Below are positions 8,500 through 17,151 of a stretch of 64,000 nucleotides of DNA, one piece after another. The position numbers were made by a program, and so were the translations under genes. This DNA is from SURF-21 sp964510515 (GTDB taxonomy: Bacteria > Actinomycetota > Geothermincolia > Geothermincolales > RBG-13-55-18). The number at the start of each line of letters is the position of its first letter. The stretch's first letter is position 1. The stretch lies in NCBI GenBank assembly GCA_964510515.1, contig CAZEAU010000004.1, positions 49,544 to 113,543 of the forward strand, in the 5' to 3' direction. The notes under the pieces were generated by a model. That model did not search any database. It was not told where the DNA came from and saw only the letters and a program-made list of their open reading frames with translations.

Positions 8500-9236
8500 A
8501 GCCCCTTCCTCTGCCGCAGGGCCTCGTAGATGATCACCGCCGCCGCGACGGAGACGTTGAGCGATGATATCTTGCCGAACATGGGGACATGCACCAGGAT
8601 GTCGCAGGTCTCCCGGGCCAGGTGGTGAAGACCCGTTCCCTCCGACCCCATCACCAGGGCGAGAGGCCCGGAAAAGTCCGCCTCGAAGCAGGTCTTCTCT
8701 CCCCGCATGTCGGCGCCCACCACCCACATCCCCAGCTTCTTAAGCTCTTTCATCACGCTGACCAGGTTGGGCACGGTGCTAATGGTGAGATTCTCCACGG
8801 CACCTGAAGAAGAATGGAACACCGCCGGCGTCACCGGTGCGGAACGGCTGCGCGGCAGAATCATGGCATCAACCCCGGCCGCCTCGCATGTCCTGGCAAT
8901 ACTTCCCAGGTTGCGGGGGTCGGTGATGCTGTCCAGGAGGACGACGAAGGGGTCGTCCTTTCCCTCGAGGTCTCGGCATACCCGCTTGAAGCCGGCGTAA
9001 CGGTAAGGCTCCACCCTGAGGATGACCCCCTGGTGAACATCGGATACGGCCAGGCGCTCCATCTCCCGGCGCGGGAGGTAACTCATCGCCAGGCGGCGGC
9101 TACGCGCGGCAGCCTTGATATCGTCCAGCACCCTCGCGGGCGGCATGCCCTCGGCCAGCAGCAGCTCGTACACCTCTCGGTCGCCGCGCAGCGCCTCCAG
9201 GACGGCGCGCCTGCCTTCAACCTGTTCGTATCTCAA
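8496..9236 (-). CDS. rlmB: 23S rRNA (guanosine-2'-O-)-methyltransferase, TrmH/SpoU family
   Basis: A 246-residue SpoU-type SAM-dependent 2'-O-methyltransferase. The N-terminal substrate-binding part (VEGRRAVLEALRGDREVYELLLAEG) precedes the trefoil-knot catalytic domain. The three motifs are VVLLDSITDPRNLGSIARTCEAAGVDAMI (motif 1, catalytic Arg), LVMGSEGTGLHHLARETCD (motif 2) and IPMFGKISSLNVSVAAAVIIYE (here VPMFGKISSLNVSVA, motif 3). It is the third gene of the cysE operon and overlaps yacP by 4 bases. The exact target (G2251 in E. coli) is inferred from family and context. Confidence 0.92.
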   Translation of the reverse strand: MRYEQVEGRRAVLEALRGDREVYELLLAEGMPPARVLDDIKAAARSRRLAMSYLPRREMERLAVSDVHQGVILRVEPYRYAGFKRVCRDLEGKDDPFVVLLDSITDPRNLGSIARTCEAAGVDAMILPRSRSAPVTPAVFHSSSGAVENLTISTVPNLVSVMKELKKLGMWVVGADMRGEKTCFEADFSGPLALVMGSEGTGLHHLARETCDILVHVPMFGKISSLNVSVAAAVIIYEALRQRKGL

Positions 9237-9287
9237 CGTCCATCAAGCCTCCCTCTGTTTCTGGGTTCGTGCGTGGCCGCGCAGGAA

Positions 9288-10850
9288 TCATTCGGGGGAT
9301 CCCACGAATTTCCAGCGCTGCCCCTCGCGCAGGTCGTCCACGCGGATGCCCAGCTCGCGCAGGCGCGCGCGGATAAAATCGGCGGTCTCGAATTGCTTGT
9401 TGCTCCTGGCCAGGGTCCTCACCTCCAGGAGCAGCCGGATGAGGTCATCCGCCGCAGGCATGTCGCCGGGCCCGCCTTCCACCTTGGTTTCAGGCGGCAG
9501 AGCACTGGCGGCAGCGGTTGTGGCCGGCGCATCAACCGCCACTTCACCTTCCCCTGTTAAGCAGACCTCCTCCGGCGCCGCCGCCGGGGAGAACAACCCC
9601 AGGACGTTGCTCAACACGAGCAGGGTGTCCCTGCCGTGGCTGGCCACCATGGGGGCCGCCAGCGTCTGGTAGCCCTCCTGCTCGGCCAGGTATATGTTGA
9701 GCTCCTTCACCAGCTCGAACAACACCCCTATGGCGCGGGCGGTATTGAAGTCGTCGTCCATGGCCTCCTCGAAACGCTGCTGAAAACCGCTGAATGAATC
9801 GGAGAGTACGACCTCCCTCTGGGTGCGCTGCGGCGCGGTCCTCTCCGGGGGCTTCGCCAGGAAGGCATCGAGGGCGAAGAGGCAGTTCTCCAGGCGCTCA
9901 TGCGCCCTTTTCGCCTCTTCCAGGGCATGCGGCCCGAAGTCGATGGGGCTGCGGTAATGGGTCTGGAGGGCCAGGAGCCTGACCGCATCCGCGGGGTACT
10001 TCTTGAGTATCTCCCTCACCAGGACGATGTTGCCCAGGGATTTGGACATCTTCTCCTCCTGGATATTCACGAAGCCGTTGTGCAGCCAGTAACGCACGAA
10101 GGGCTCCCTGCCGGAATAGGCCTCGGACTGGGCGATTTCGTTCTCGTGGTGGGGGAAAACCAGGTCCTGCCCGCCGCCGTGGATGTCGAACCCCATGCCC
10201 AGATAATGCAGGGACATGGCCGAGCATTCAATGTGCCATCCCGGCCGCCCTTCGCCCCAAGGGGAATCCCAGGAGGGCTCTCCGGGCTTTGAAGCCTTCC
10301 ACAGGGCGAAATCCATGGGGTGGCCTTTCCTGGCGTCGATCTCCACGCGTTCACCCGCGCGCATTTCCTCCAGGGAGCGGCCGGATAGCTTGCCGTACCC
10401 CTCGAAGCTCTGCACGCGGAAAAACACGTCGCCGTCCACCGCATAGGCATGGCCCTTGTCCACCAGCGCCCGTATCATCTCCAGCATGGCGGGAATGGTC
10501 TCGGTGGCGCGCGGGGCGGCATCGGGAGGCTGCACGCCGAGAGCGCGCATGTCCTCGAGGAAGGCCCGCTCGTAGAATCGCGCCACCTCCTGCGGCGCCT
10601 TCCCCTCCTCGCGCGCCCGCGCGATTATCTTGTCGTCCACGTCGGTGAAGTTCTGCACGTAGAACACCTCGTAGCCCTTGTGCCGCAGGTAGCGCCTGAT
10701 GACGTCGAAAACGAGGTAGGCCCTGCCGTTGCCGACGTGGATATAGTTATAGACGGTGGGGCCGCATACGTACATGCAGACCTTGCCCTCCTCGCGGGGC
10801 ACGAACGCCTCCTTGCGGCGGCTCATGGTGTTGTAAACGGTCAGGCTCAA
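9288..10850 (-). CDS. cysS: Cysteinyl-tRNA synthetase
   Basis: A 520-residue class I synthetase. It has zinc ligand Cys29 in MYVCGPTVY, the HIGH-like IHVGN (37-41), GWHIECSAM and HGGGQDLVFPHHENE, and KMSKS at 267-271. The TTG at 10850 is taken as start because GGAGG lies six bases upstream and because it overlaps the cysE stop (TTGA). Homologues begin at the same place (LTVYNTMSRRKEAF). An ATG at 10826 is the alternative. A low-complexity Ala/Glu/Pro-rich insert of about 40 residues separates the anticodon-binding helices from the C-terminal IRARLRELGIRVDD motif. Confidence 0.95.
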   Translation of the reverse strand: MSLTVYNTMSRRKEAFVPREEGKVCMYVCGPTVYNYIHVGNGRAYLVFDVIRRYLRHKGYEVFYVQNFTDVDDKIIARAREEGKAPQEVARFYERAFLEDMRALGVQPPDAAPRATETIPAMLEMIRALVDKGHAYAVDGDVFFRVQSFEGYGKLSGRSLEEMRAGERVEIDARKGHPMDFALWKASKPGEPSWDSPWGEGRPGWHIECSAMSLHYLGMGFDIHGGGQDLVFPHHENEIAQSEAYSGREPFVRYWLHNGFVNIQEEKMSKSLGNIVLVREILKKYPADAVRLLALQTHYRSPIDFGPHALEEAKRAHERLENCLFALDAFLAKPPERTAPQRTQREVVLSDSFSGFQQRFEEAMDDDFNTARAIGVLFELVKELNIYLAEQEGYQTLAAPMVASHGRDTLLVLSNVLGLFSPAAAPEEVCLTGEGEVAVDAPATTAAASALPPETKVEGGPGDMPAADDLIRLLLEVRTLARSNKQFETADFIRARLRELGIRVDDLREGQRWKFVGSPE

Positions 10851-11605
10851 GGTCTTCCTCCCGCTTCTGCCTTCCCCGTCCCGCCGCCGCGGCTGGCCGG
10901 GCCCTGCAGGGTCCCCTTCACGCGCTGCAGCGACTCCTCGGCGCATCGCAGCTTGTCCTCGGTTATCTCCAGCTCAAGCTGGGTGGAGATGATGCGGTCC
11001 TCGAGTTTCCTGATGGCCCCGTCCAGGGCGTCGATACGGTCCATGACCGGGTCGGGGATGAGCTCGTGGTGCAGGTCCACCACCGGCTCGCCTTCCTGCA
11101 TGACCACCTTGCCGGGGATGCCCACCACGGTGCAGCGCGGGGGCACGTCGCGGATGACCACCGCTCCCGCCCCCACCTTGCAGTCGTCCGCCACGGTGAT
11201 GGGACCGAGCACCTTGGCCCCGGCGGCGATGACCACGTTCCTGCCGATGGTGGGGTGGCGCTTGCCTCTCTCCTTGCCCGTGCCTCCCAGGGTTACCCCC
11301 TGATAGATGGTGACGTAGTCGCCGATCTCCGCCGTCTCCCCGATGACCACCCCCATGCCGTGGTCGATGAAGACCCCCCGGCCGAAGCGGGCTCCGGGGT
11401 GGATCTCTATCCCCGTCAGCAGGCGTCCGAGGTGAGAGATGAGGCGGGGCACCACCGGGACGCCCCTCTTCCACAGCCGCTGGGCGGCGCGGTGCATCCA
11501 CAGCGCGTGCAGCCCCGGATAGGCCAGGATTATCTCCAGGGTATTGCCGGCGGCCGGGTCGCGATCCCGCACCGCCTCTATGTCCTGCCGGAAATTCTCG
11601 AGCAA
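10847..11605 (-). CDS. cysE: Serine O-acetyltransferase
   Basis: A 252-residue hexapeptide-repeat acetyltransferase that makes O-acetylserine for cysteine synthesis. Motifs are GIEIHPGARFGRGVFIDHGMGVVIGETAEIGDY, VTLGGTGKERGKRHPTIG and the left-handed helix end VVGIPGKVV. The catalytic His is in IDHG. A helical C-terminal tail of about 80 residues (ELEITEDKLRCAEESLQRVKG) resembles a coiled coil and is longer than in short Firmicutes CysE. It starts at TTG 11605 with AAGGAGG four bases upstream, and a TATAAT lies 30 bases upstream. First gene of cysE-cysS-rlmB-yacP; no cysK is seen. Confidence 0.93.
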   Translation of the reverse strand: MLENFRQDIEAVRDRDPAAGNTLEIILAYPGLHALWMHRAAQRLWKRGVPVVPRLISHLGRLLTGIEIHPGARFGRGVFIDHGMGVVIGETAEIGDYVTIYQGVTLGGTGKERGKRHPTIGRNVVIAAGAKVLGPITVADDCKVGAGAVVIRDVPPRCTVVGIPGKVVMQEGEPVVDLHHELIPDPVMDRIDALDGAIRKLEDRIISTQLELEITEDKLRCAEESLQRVKGTLQGPASRGGGTGKAEAGGRP

Positions 11606-11635
11606 GTCGCCTCCTTCGTTCCAAGCACAATGCCC

Positions 11636-11641
11636 ATTATA
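11636..11641 (-). promoter_or_regulatory. Candidate -10 box of the cysE operon
   Basis: TATAAT on the minus strand, 30 bases upstream of the cysE TTG. The -35 region is weak (ACAAAA at 17 bases). It separates the cysE operon from gltX. Confidence 0.45.
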
Positions 11642-11712
11642 TCGGCAGCGGGAGCATGTTTTGTAGTGGGCAGGTCATGCCCGGAGGCGCCCTGGCGCAT
11701 AGCGGCGGCGTT

Positions 11713-13182
11713 TCAGGCGCCTTCCCCCATGCGGCGTAGCGATTCCCGCATGCGCCTCAGGCACTCCTCCCTCCCCAGCACCGCGAGGATATACTGCAGG
11801 CCCGGGCCCCTGTCCCTGCCGGTGAGGGCCACGCGCAACGGCATGAACACCTCCTTGGGCTTGAGCCCGCGGTCGGCATAGTGCCCCTTTATCCCGGCGA
11901 TGACGCCGTCGGCATCCTCCACGCTCTGGAGGGGGAAACCCTGCAGGGCCTCCGCCGCCCACGCAACGACCTCCGCCGCCGCCTCCCCGCGCAGCCACGC
12001 CGCCGCGCGCTCGTCGGGAGGGGGCGGCGCGGCGTAGGCTTCGAGGTAGGAGGGCAGCTCGCCCAGGGTGACCAGGTTGTCCAGCACGGATTCCACCATG
12101 AGGGCGAAGTGGGGATGGCCGGCCCAGGCGGGAGCGAAAGGCGCCGCCTCCGCGGCCAGCCTGTCCCCCGGCAGGGCGCGCAGGTGTTTGCCGTTGAGCC
12201 AGTCCAGGCGCTGGCGGTCGAAGACGGCCGGGCTGGAGGAAAGGCCGCCGATGTCGAAGAGGCGCAGCAGCTCGCCGGCGTCCAGCACCTCCCTGCCCTC
12301 GGGCGGGGACCAGGAGAGCAGGGCCAGGTAATTGGTGAGCGCCTGCGCGAGGTATCCCATCTCCCGGTATTCGCCCACGCCGGTGGCGCCGTGCCGCTTG
12401 CTCATCTTGGCGCCGTCCGTGCCCATGAGCAGGGAATGGTGCAGGTACACCGGCACCTCGCAGGCGAGGGCGTCGAAGAGCATGACGTGGCGCGCGGTGT
12501 TGCTGAGATGGTCCTCGCCGCGGATGACATGGGTTATGCCCATGGCGGCGTCGTCCACCACCACGGAGAAGTTGAATCCCGCCGAGCCGTCCGAGCGCAT
12601 GATGATGAAATCGCCCAAGGTGCCGGGGGGGAAACGCACCCGGCCGCGCAGCAGGTCCTGGAAGGCTACCTCGCCGCCGGGAACCCGGAAGCGCAGCGCC
12701 GGGCGCCTGCCCTCCTCCTCCCTCAGCCTTCTCTCCCGCTGCGAGAGCTCGCGGCACGTCCCCTCGTACAGGGGCGTATGCCCCCGCTCCAGGGCCCTGC
12801 GCTTGCTCTCTTCCAGCTCCTCGGGGGTGCAATAGCAGGGGTAGGCCTTCCCCGCCTCCAGGAGCCTGCGCGCATGCTCGCGATAGACCTTGCCTCTCTC
12901 GCTCTGGCGGTAGGGGCCGTGCGGGCCTCCGACGTCCGGCCCCTCGTCCCAGTCCAGGCCGAGCCAGCGCAGGTCCTGCAGGATGGAGTCCTCGAGGGCG
13001 CGGACGGAGCGTTCGGGGTCGGTATCCTCGACGCGCAGCACCATGGCTCCGCCCTGCCCGCGCGCGAAGAGCCAGTTGAAGAGCGCGGTGCGCGCCGAAC
13101 CGAGGTGCAGCCTTCCCGTCGGCGAGGGCGCGAACCTCACCCTCACCACCGCTTTCTCCCGGGTTTCATCGGCCTTGCCCAT
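11713..13182 (-). CDS. gltX: Glutamyl-tRNA synthetase
   Basis: A 489-residue class I synthetase of normal length. The Rossmann domain begins VRVRFAPSPTGRLHLGSARTALFNW with HLGSA (26-30) as the HIGH-equivalent, and KMSKRHG is at 259-264. A cysteine-containing segment (PCYCTPEELEE, 115-125) corresponds to the zinc-finger region. The start is ATG 13182, and a TGG-TAGAAT extended -10 ends six bases upstream, so a leaderless transcript is likely. It lies upstream of the cysE operon as in Firmicutes, but ispF has been separated from it by the thiolase/SDR/HD insertion. Confidence 0.95.
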   Translation of the reverse strand: MGKADETREKAVVRVRFAPSPTGRLHLGSARTALFNWLFARGQGGAMVLRVEDTDPERSVRALEDSILQDLRWLGLDWDEGPDVGGPHGPYRQSERGKVYREHARRLLEAGKAYPCYCTPEELEESKRRALERGHTPLYEGTCRELSQRERRLREEEGRRPALRFRVPGGEVAFQDLLRGRVRFPPGTLGDFIIMRSDGSAGFNFSVVVDDAAMGITHVIRGEDHLSNTARHVMLFDALACEVPVYLHHSLLMGTDGAKMSKRHGATGVGEYREMGYLAQALTNYLALLSWSPPEGREVLDAGELLRLFDIGGLSSSPAVFDRQRLDWLNGKHLRALPGDRLAAEAAPFAPAWAGHPHFALMVESVLDNLVTLGELPSYLEAYAAPPPPDERAAAWLRGEAAAEVVAWAAEALQGFPLQSVEDADGVIAGIKGHYADRGLKPKEVFMPLRVALTGRDRGPGLQYILAVLGREECLRRMRESLRRMGEGA

Positions 13183-13188
13183 GCCGCG

Positions 13189-13197
13189 ATTCTACCA
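13189..13197 (-). promoter_or_regulatory. Extended -10 box giving a leaderless gltX transcript
   Basis: TGG-TAGAAT on the minus strand, then six bases (CGCGGC) and the gltX ATG. No ribosome site and no -35 was seen. Confidence 0.5.
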
Positions 13198-13321
13198 CAG
13201 TCGATGCGCCCGGCATGCCGTGGCGCGGCCGCCGCGAGGGCAGGAAATACGCCGGGGCGGGCGAGCCCGTGGCACCACGCGGCGCGCGCGAAGGGGATGC
13301 CCGGGGCTCCCCGCCGGGCAT

Positions 13322-13348
13322 AAAAAGGGGCGGGACGGCCCGCCCCTT
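13322..13348 (-). terminator. Rho-independent terminator after the thiolase gene
   Basis: A perfect 10-bp stem AAGGGGCGGG/CCCGCCCCTT with a four-base loop. Read on the minus strand it is followed directly by a TTTTT run, and it begins 13 bases after the thiolase stop. This is the clearest intrinsic terminator in the window. Confidence 0.85.
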
Positions 13349-13361
13349 CCGCTTCAGGCAG

Positions 13362-14543
13362 CTACACTTTTTCCCACAGGCTGGCGTTGCCGTTGCCGAA
13401 GCCGCCGCAAAGGGTGGCGATGCCGCGCTTGGCCTCCGCGTAATCGGTCTTCATGATGCTGTTCAGGGTGATGACGATGCGGCACCCCGACTCTCCCAGG
13501 GGATGGCCCAGGGCCAGCGCCCCGCCCCAGACGTTGATGTTGTCGAAGGGGGCGTTCTCGCCGATGCCCAGCTCGCGGATGACCGCCAGGGACTGGGTGC
13601 CGAAGGCCTCGTTGAGCTCCCAGATGTCGATGTCCGCGGTGGTCAGACCCTTGCGCGCGAGCAGCTTCTTCACCGCCGGCACGGGGCCGTAGCCCATGAT
13701 GGTGGGGTCGCAGCCGGCCATCACGCCGCCGCCGTAGCGGAGGTGGTAGGAGAGCCCCAGCTCGTCCGCCTTCTCGCGGCTCATGAGCAGGACGGCGCAG
13801 GCGCCGGAGGTCAGGGGGGAGCTGATGGCCGCGGTGACCCTTCCGTCCGGCCTGAAAGCGGGGTTCATGGCGGCCATCTGCTCCAGGCTGGGGTTGTCGC
13901 GTATCCACTGGTCCCTGTCCACCATCCACTCGTTCCCGGAGTCGTCGAGGCCCTTCACGGGCACGATCTCGTCCGCGAACTTCCCCGCGTCCCGGGCCGC
14001 GGCGGCCTTGAGGTGGCTGTGATAGGCCATCAGTTCGGCATCGGCGCGGGAGACGTCGTAGAGCTCGGCGATCTTCTCCGCCGTCGGCCCCATGGGCAGC
14101 TCGGCGGGGTTGTAGTACTCGGCGATGCGCGGGGGGAAATCCATGCCCATGGCCATGGGCACGTTCTGCATGTCCTCGGCCCCCGAGGCGATGAAGATGT
14201 CGCCCTCGTCGGCCATGATGGCGCGGCAGGCATGCTCGATGCAGGACATACCGGACGGACACTGCTGGTTCACCCCGTTGCTGGGAACGCTGTCCGGCAG
14301 GCCGGAGGCCAGCCAGCCCAGGCGCGCGATGTCGTTCTGCATGCCGGTCTGATTGGCCGTGCCGCAGAACACGGCCTCGATCTCCTCGGGTTTGACCTTG
14401 GGGTTGCGCTCAAAGAGGGCTGTGTACACGTAGGTAAGGAGCTCGTCGGGGCGCAATCTCCTCGCCCAGCCCTTCTCGGCATGGGCCCTGAAGTTAGGGG
14501 TTCTGACCCCGTCAACCAGGACAGCTTCTTTGATCTTTGCCAT
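13362..14543 (-). CDS. Thiolase (acetyl-CoA C-acyltransferase family)
   Basis: A 393-residue thiolase of normal length. The nucleophile Cys95 lies in SNGVNQQCPSGMSCI, replacing the common NRFCASG. The second half contains WELNEAFGTQ, the active-site His (about 347) in ALALGHPLGESG, and the acid-base Cys379 in LCGGFGNGNA. It condenses or cleaves beta-ketoacyl-CoA. The ATG 14543 start is supported by AGCGAGGT upstream and by the normal N-terminus KIKEAVLVDGVRTP. It is a single-gene unit with a strong extended -10 promoter and its own terminator. Whether it serves synthesis or fatty-acid/ketoacyl degradation cannot be told here. Confidence 0.9.
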   Translation of the reverse strand: MAKIKEAVLVDGVRTPNFRAHAEKGWARRLRPDELLTYVYTALFERNPKVKPEEIEAVFCGTANQTGMQNDIARLGWLASGLPDSVPSNGVNQQCPSGMSCIEHACRAIMADEGDIFIASGAEDMQNVPMAMGMDFPPRIAEYYNPAELPMGPTAEKIAELYDVSRADAELMAYHSHLKAAAARDAGKFADEIVPVKGLDDSGNEWMVDRDQWIRDNPSLEQMAAMNPAFRPDGRVTAAISSPLTSGACAVLLMSREKADELGLSYHLRYGGGVMAGCDPTIMGYGPVPAVKKLLARKGLTTADIDIWELNEAFGTQSLAVIRELGIGENAPFDNINVWGGALALGHPLGESGCRIVITLNSIMKTDYAEAKRGIATLCGGFGNGNASLWEKV

Positions 14544-14999
14544 GTCCGATCTACCTCGCTTTCCGCTCTTCGTCCGGCCTGTTGGCACAAGCCCTGGCCC
14601 GATGGTTTCCGTCTCTGGTTACCGAGAGGTAGCGATATTATAACAGATTTTACCGCGCGCACTCAGCTTATTGAGCCGGCGGACAGCCCGCGGCCTGAAC
14701 GGCGCGAGGCCCCCCGTCTGCGCCGGGATCGCGCGGCGCGCGTAGGGCGCTCGGGTCCGCCGCAGCGGGCGCTTCCGCCGCGCGCAGGAGGGGGCATGCG
14801 TGCATGTGCCGTGCGGGGCGACGGGGAAGCGTGACCGCCGCGCCGCGCCGCCTCCCCGCCGCGCCTCCGACGCTGCGGATGCGGAGAGGCGTTACGAACA
14901 TTATTTCATCTTTTGTATTCACCCCACGCCTGATAAACTTAGGGGAGATTTTCGCTTGCGGCCGCGCGCACGGAGACACGGAGATAAGGAGTTTGAGCG
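14544..14999. other. Divergent intergenic region thiolase/SDR
   Basis: A 456-base gap between two divergent genes. The left third holds the thiolase promoter. The middle is extremely GC-rich with many CGCG runs and no credible open frame. Near 14913 there is a TTGTAT followed by a weak TAAACT (14934) that could serve the plus-strand gene at 15000. Confidence 0.5.
14637..14645 (-). promoter_or_regulatory. Extended -10 promoter of the thiolase gene
   Basis: TGT-TATAAT on the minus strand is an extended -10 with perfect hexamer. The -35 at 17 bases is weak (TGAGTG). It would give a 5' leader of about 87 bases before ATG 14543. Confidence 0.55.
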
Positions 15000-16103
15000 A
15001 TGGCGACGCGAAAGATATTCTTGACCGGTTACCCGGGGTTTATCGGACGCTGGCAGGTGCGCAGCATCCTCGCCGACGAACCCGGGGCGGAGTTCATCTT
15101 CCTGGTCCAGGACAAGTTCATGAGCCGTGCGTCCCAGGACATCGCCGCGCTGGAGCAGGAGGGGAGAGCCCGGAGGGGGAGCCTGCGCGCCGTCGCCGGC
15201 GACGTCACCGACCCCATGCTGGGCCTGTCCGCGGAGAGCTACGAATCCCTCGCCGGCTGGGCCGGCGAAGTGTGGCATCTGGCCGGGGCCTTCGACCTCA
15301 ACGTCCCGGAGGGGCTGGCCCGCAGGGTCAACTACTGGGGGGTGCGCCATGTCATCGACTTCTGCCGCACATGCCCCGGCCTGCGCTGCCTGGTCCACTT
15401 CAGCTCGGTGGTCGTACACGCCCAGCGCGAGGGACTCGTCCTGGAGGACGAGCTCGACGCCGGTCAGGAGCTGCTCAACAACTACTTCATGACCAAGTTC
15501 TGGGGCGAGGTCGAGGTGCGGCGGGCGATAGCCGAAGGCCTCCCGGCCATCATCATCAGGCCAGCCGGAGTGATGGGCGATTCCCGCAGCGGCGAGACGG
15601 ACAAGTTCGACAACATCTACCTGACCTTCGGCCTGCTCACCCTCCTCGGCAGGCTCAAGGTCCCGCCCGTGTACCTCGGGGAGGGAAGGGCGCGCCCGAA
15701 CTTCGTCCCCATCGATTACCTCGTGGACGCCATCACCGCCATCGCGCGCAGCGACGCCGCTATCGGCAGGTGCTTTCACGTCGTGGACCCCGACCCCCCC
15801 ACCACGCGCGAGATATTCGACGTCATCTACGAGCTCACGGCGGGCAGGAAACCGCTGCTCACAATCCCCACGCGGCTGGTGGACCTCATGGCCGACAAGC
15901 TGGGCTGGATGTTCAGGCTCATGCGCATTCCGCCCGACTCAATAACCTATGTCAACCACGTCGGCTTCTTCGACGCCGCCAACACCCTGGAACTGCTCGC
16001 GGGCACGGGCATCGCGTGCCCGCACGTGCGCGACTACTATCCGATCCTCTACCGCTGGTGGCTGGAGAACCGCGGCCGCCCGGACATGCAGCCTAAGATG
16101 TAG
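15000..16103 (+). CDS. NAD(P)-dependent SDR epimerase/reductase, acyl-CoA reductase-like
   Basis: A 367-residue extended short-chain dehydrogenase. It starts with IFLTGYPGFIGRWQVRSIL (TGxxGFxG nucleotide-binding motif, residues 9-16). The HLAGAFDLNVPEGLARRVNYWGVRHVIDFCR region is typical of the fatty-acyl-CoA reductase/thioester-reductase branch (NAD_binding_4). Next come a serine strand (VHFSSVVVHA) and YFMTK as the YxxxK catalytic pair. The ATG at 15000 follows AGATAAGGAGTTTGAGCG. It is followed by an HD-domain gene 11 bases later, in a likely two-gene operon. The substrate is unknown; the adjacent divergent thiolase hints at acyl-CoA chemistry. Confidence 0.8.
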   Translation: MATRKIFLTGYPGFIGRWQVRSILADEPGAEFIFLVQDKFMSRASQDIAALEQEGRARRGSLRAVAGDVTDPMLGLSAESYESLAGWAGEVWHLAGAFDLNVPEGLARRVNYWGVRHVIDFCRTCPGLRCLVHFSSVVVHAQREGLVLEDELDAGQELLNNYFMTKFWGEVEVRRAIAEGLPAIIIRPAGVMGDSRSGETDKFDNIYLTFGLLTLLGRLKVPPVYLGEGRARPNFVPIDYLVDAITAIARSDAAIGRCFHVVDPDPPTTREIFDVIYELTAGRKPLLTIPTRLVDLMADKLGWMFRLMRIPPDSITYVNHVGFFDAANTLELLAGTGIACPHVRDYYPILYRWWLENRGRPDMQPKM

Positions 16104-16114
16104 GGCCGGATGCG

Positions 16115-16675
16115 ATGATGGACAGGGAAGAAGCGCTGGAGCTGCTGCGGGCCAACCTGCGGGCCGAGAACCTCCTCAAGCACTCCTACGCCACCGAGGC
16201 GGTGATGAGGAGGCTGGCGAAGGAGCGGGGCGAGGACCAGGACCTGTGGGGGCTGGCCGGGCTGCTGCACGACCTCGACCTGGAGATATGCGGCGGCGAC
16301 ATGGCCGTCCATGCCGAGACGGCGGCCCGCATGCTGGAGGAGAGAGGGGCCCCCGCGGAGATGGTGGACGCGGTGCGCATGCACAACGCCGAGGGGCTGG
16401 GGCTGGGAGGGAGGAGCAGCGTGCTCCAACACGCCCTCGCCGCCGCGGAGACGCTCACCGGCTTCATCGTCGCCGCCGCGCTGGTGCGCCCGGACCGGGA
16501 GCTGGCCGGGGTGAAGGTAAGCTCGCTGCGCAAGCGCATGAAGGAGAAGGCCTTCGCGCGGGGGGCGCGCCGGGAGGTCATCATGGAATGCGAGGACGCA
16601 GGTTTCGAGCTCGACGTCTTTCTGGCCCTGGCCCTGGAGGCCATGCAGGGCATCTGCGGCGATCTCGGCCTCTAG
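16115..16675 (+). CDS. HD-domain (HDIG) hydrolase-like protein
   Basis: A 186-residue protein of the HDIG type. It has LLKHSYATEAVMRRLA (first metal His), GLAGLLHDLDLE (HD pair, about residues 48-57), then HAETAARMLEE and VRMHNAEGLG. A C-terminal KVSSLRKRMKEKAFARGA segment is usual in this small phosphohydrolase group. Its nucleotide substrate is unknown. It starts at ATG 16115 (ATG 16118 possible) and lies 11 bases after the SDR gene. Its TAG stop shares a CTAG with the opposite-strand ispF stop, so the two genes converge with a 4-base overlap. Confidence 0.8.
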   Translation: MMDREEALELLRANLRAENLLKHSYATEAVMRRLAKERGEDQDLWGLAGLLHDLDLEICGGDMAVHAETAARMLEERGAPAEMVDAVRMHNAEGLGLGGRSSVLQHALAAAETLTGFIVAAALVRPDRELAGVKVSSLRKRMKEKAFARGARREVIMECEDAGFELDVFLALALEAMQGICGDLGL

Positions 16676-17151
16676 CCGCTCTCGAGGAGGACGGCGGCCA
16701 TGGCGGCGATGCCCTCGCCGCGGCCGGCAAAGCCCATGCCCTCGGTGGTGGTCGCCTTCACACCGACGCGGCCGGGCTCTATCCTCATGGTGTGGGCAAG
16801 GAGGTCGCGCATGCCCTCGATATACGGCGCCAGGCGCGGCTCCTGGGCGATGATCACGCAATCGACGTTGACCACGCGGTAGCCTTTGTCGCGCAACACG
16901 CCCACCACTTCCTCGAGGAGCACCAGGCTGGAGACAGCCTCGTAGGCGGGGTCGTCGTCGGGGAAGTGGGTGCCGATGTCCCCCTCCCCGCAGCCCCCCA
17001 GCAGGGCGTCCATAAGGGCGTGCGTGAGCACGTCCGCATCGGAGTGGCCCAGCAGGCCCCGACGATGCGGTATCTCCACCCCGCCCAGCACCAGGCGCCT
17101 TCCCGCGGCGAAGGCGTGGGCGTCAAACCCCAGGCCTACCCGGTTCCGCAA
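16672..17151 (-). CDS. ispF: 2-C-methyl-D-erythritol 2,4-cyclodiphosphate synthase
   Basis: A 159-residue protein of the exact family length. It cyclises CDP-methylerythritol phosphate in the MEP isoprenoid pathway. The metal-binding motif is VGLGFDAHAF (Asp10, His12); GHSDADVLTHALMDALLG and GDIGTHFPDDDP follow, and KATTTEGMGFAGRGEGIAAMA is near the end. The TTG at 17151 is chosen because GGAGG lies eight bases upstream and it gives the conserved N-terminus. It overlaps the end of ispD by 29 bases in another frame. Confidence 0.93.
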   Translation of the reverse strand: MRNRVGLGFDAHAFAAGRRLVLGGVEIPHRRGLLGHSDADVLTHALMDALLGGCGEGDIGTHFPDDDPAYEAVSSLVLLEEVVGVLRDKGYRVVNVDCVIIAQEPRLAPYIEGMRDLLAHTMRIEPGRVGVKATTTEGMGFAGRGEGIAAMAAVLLESG

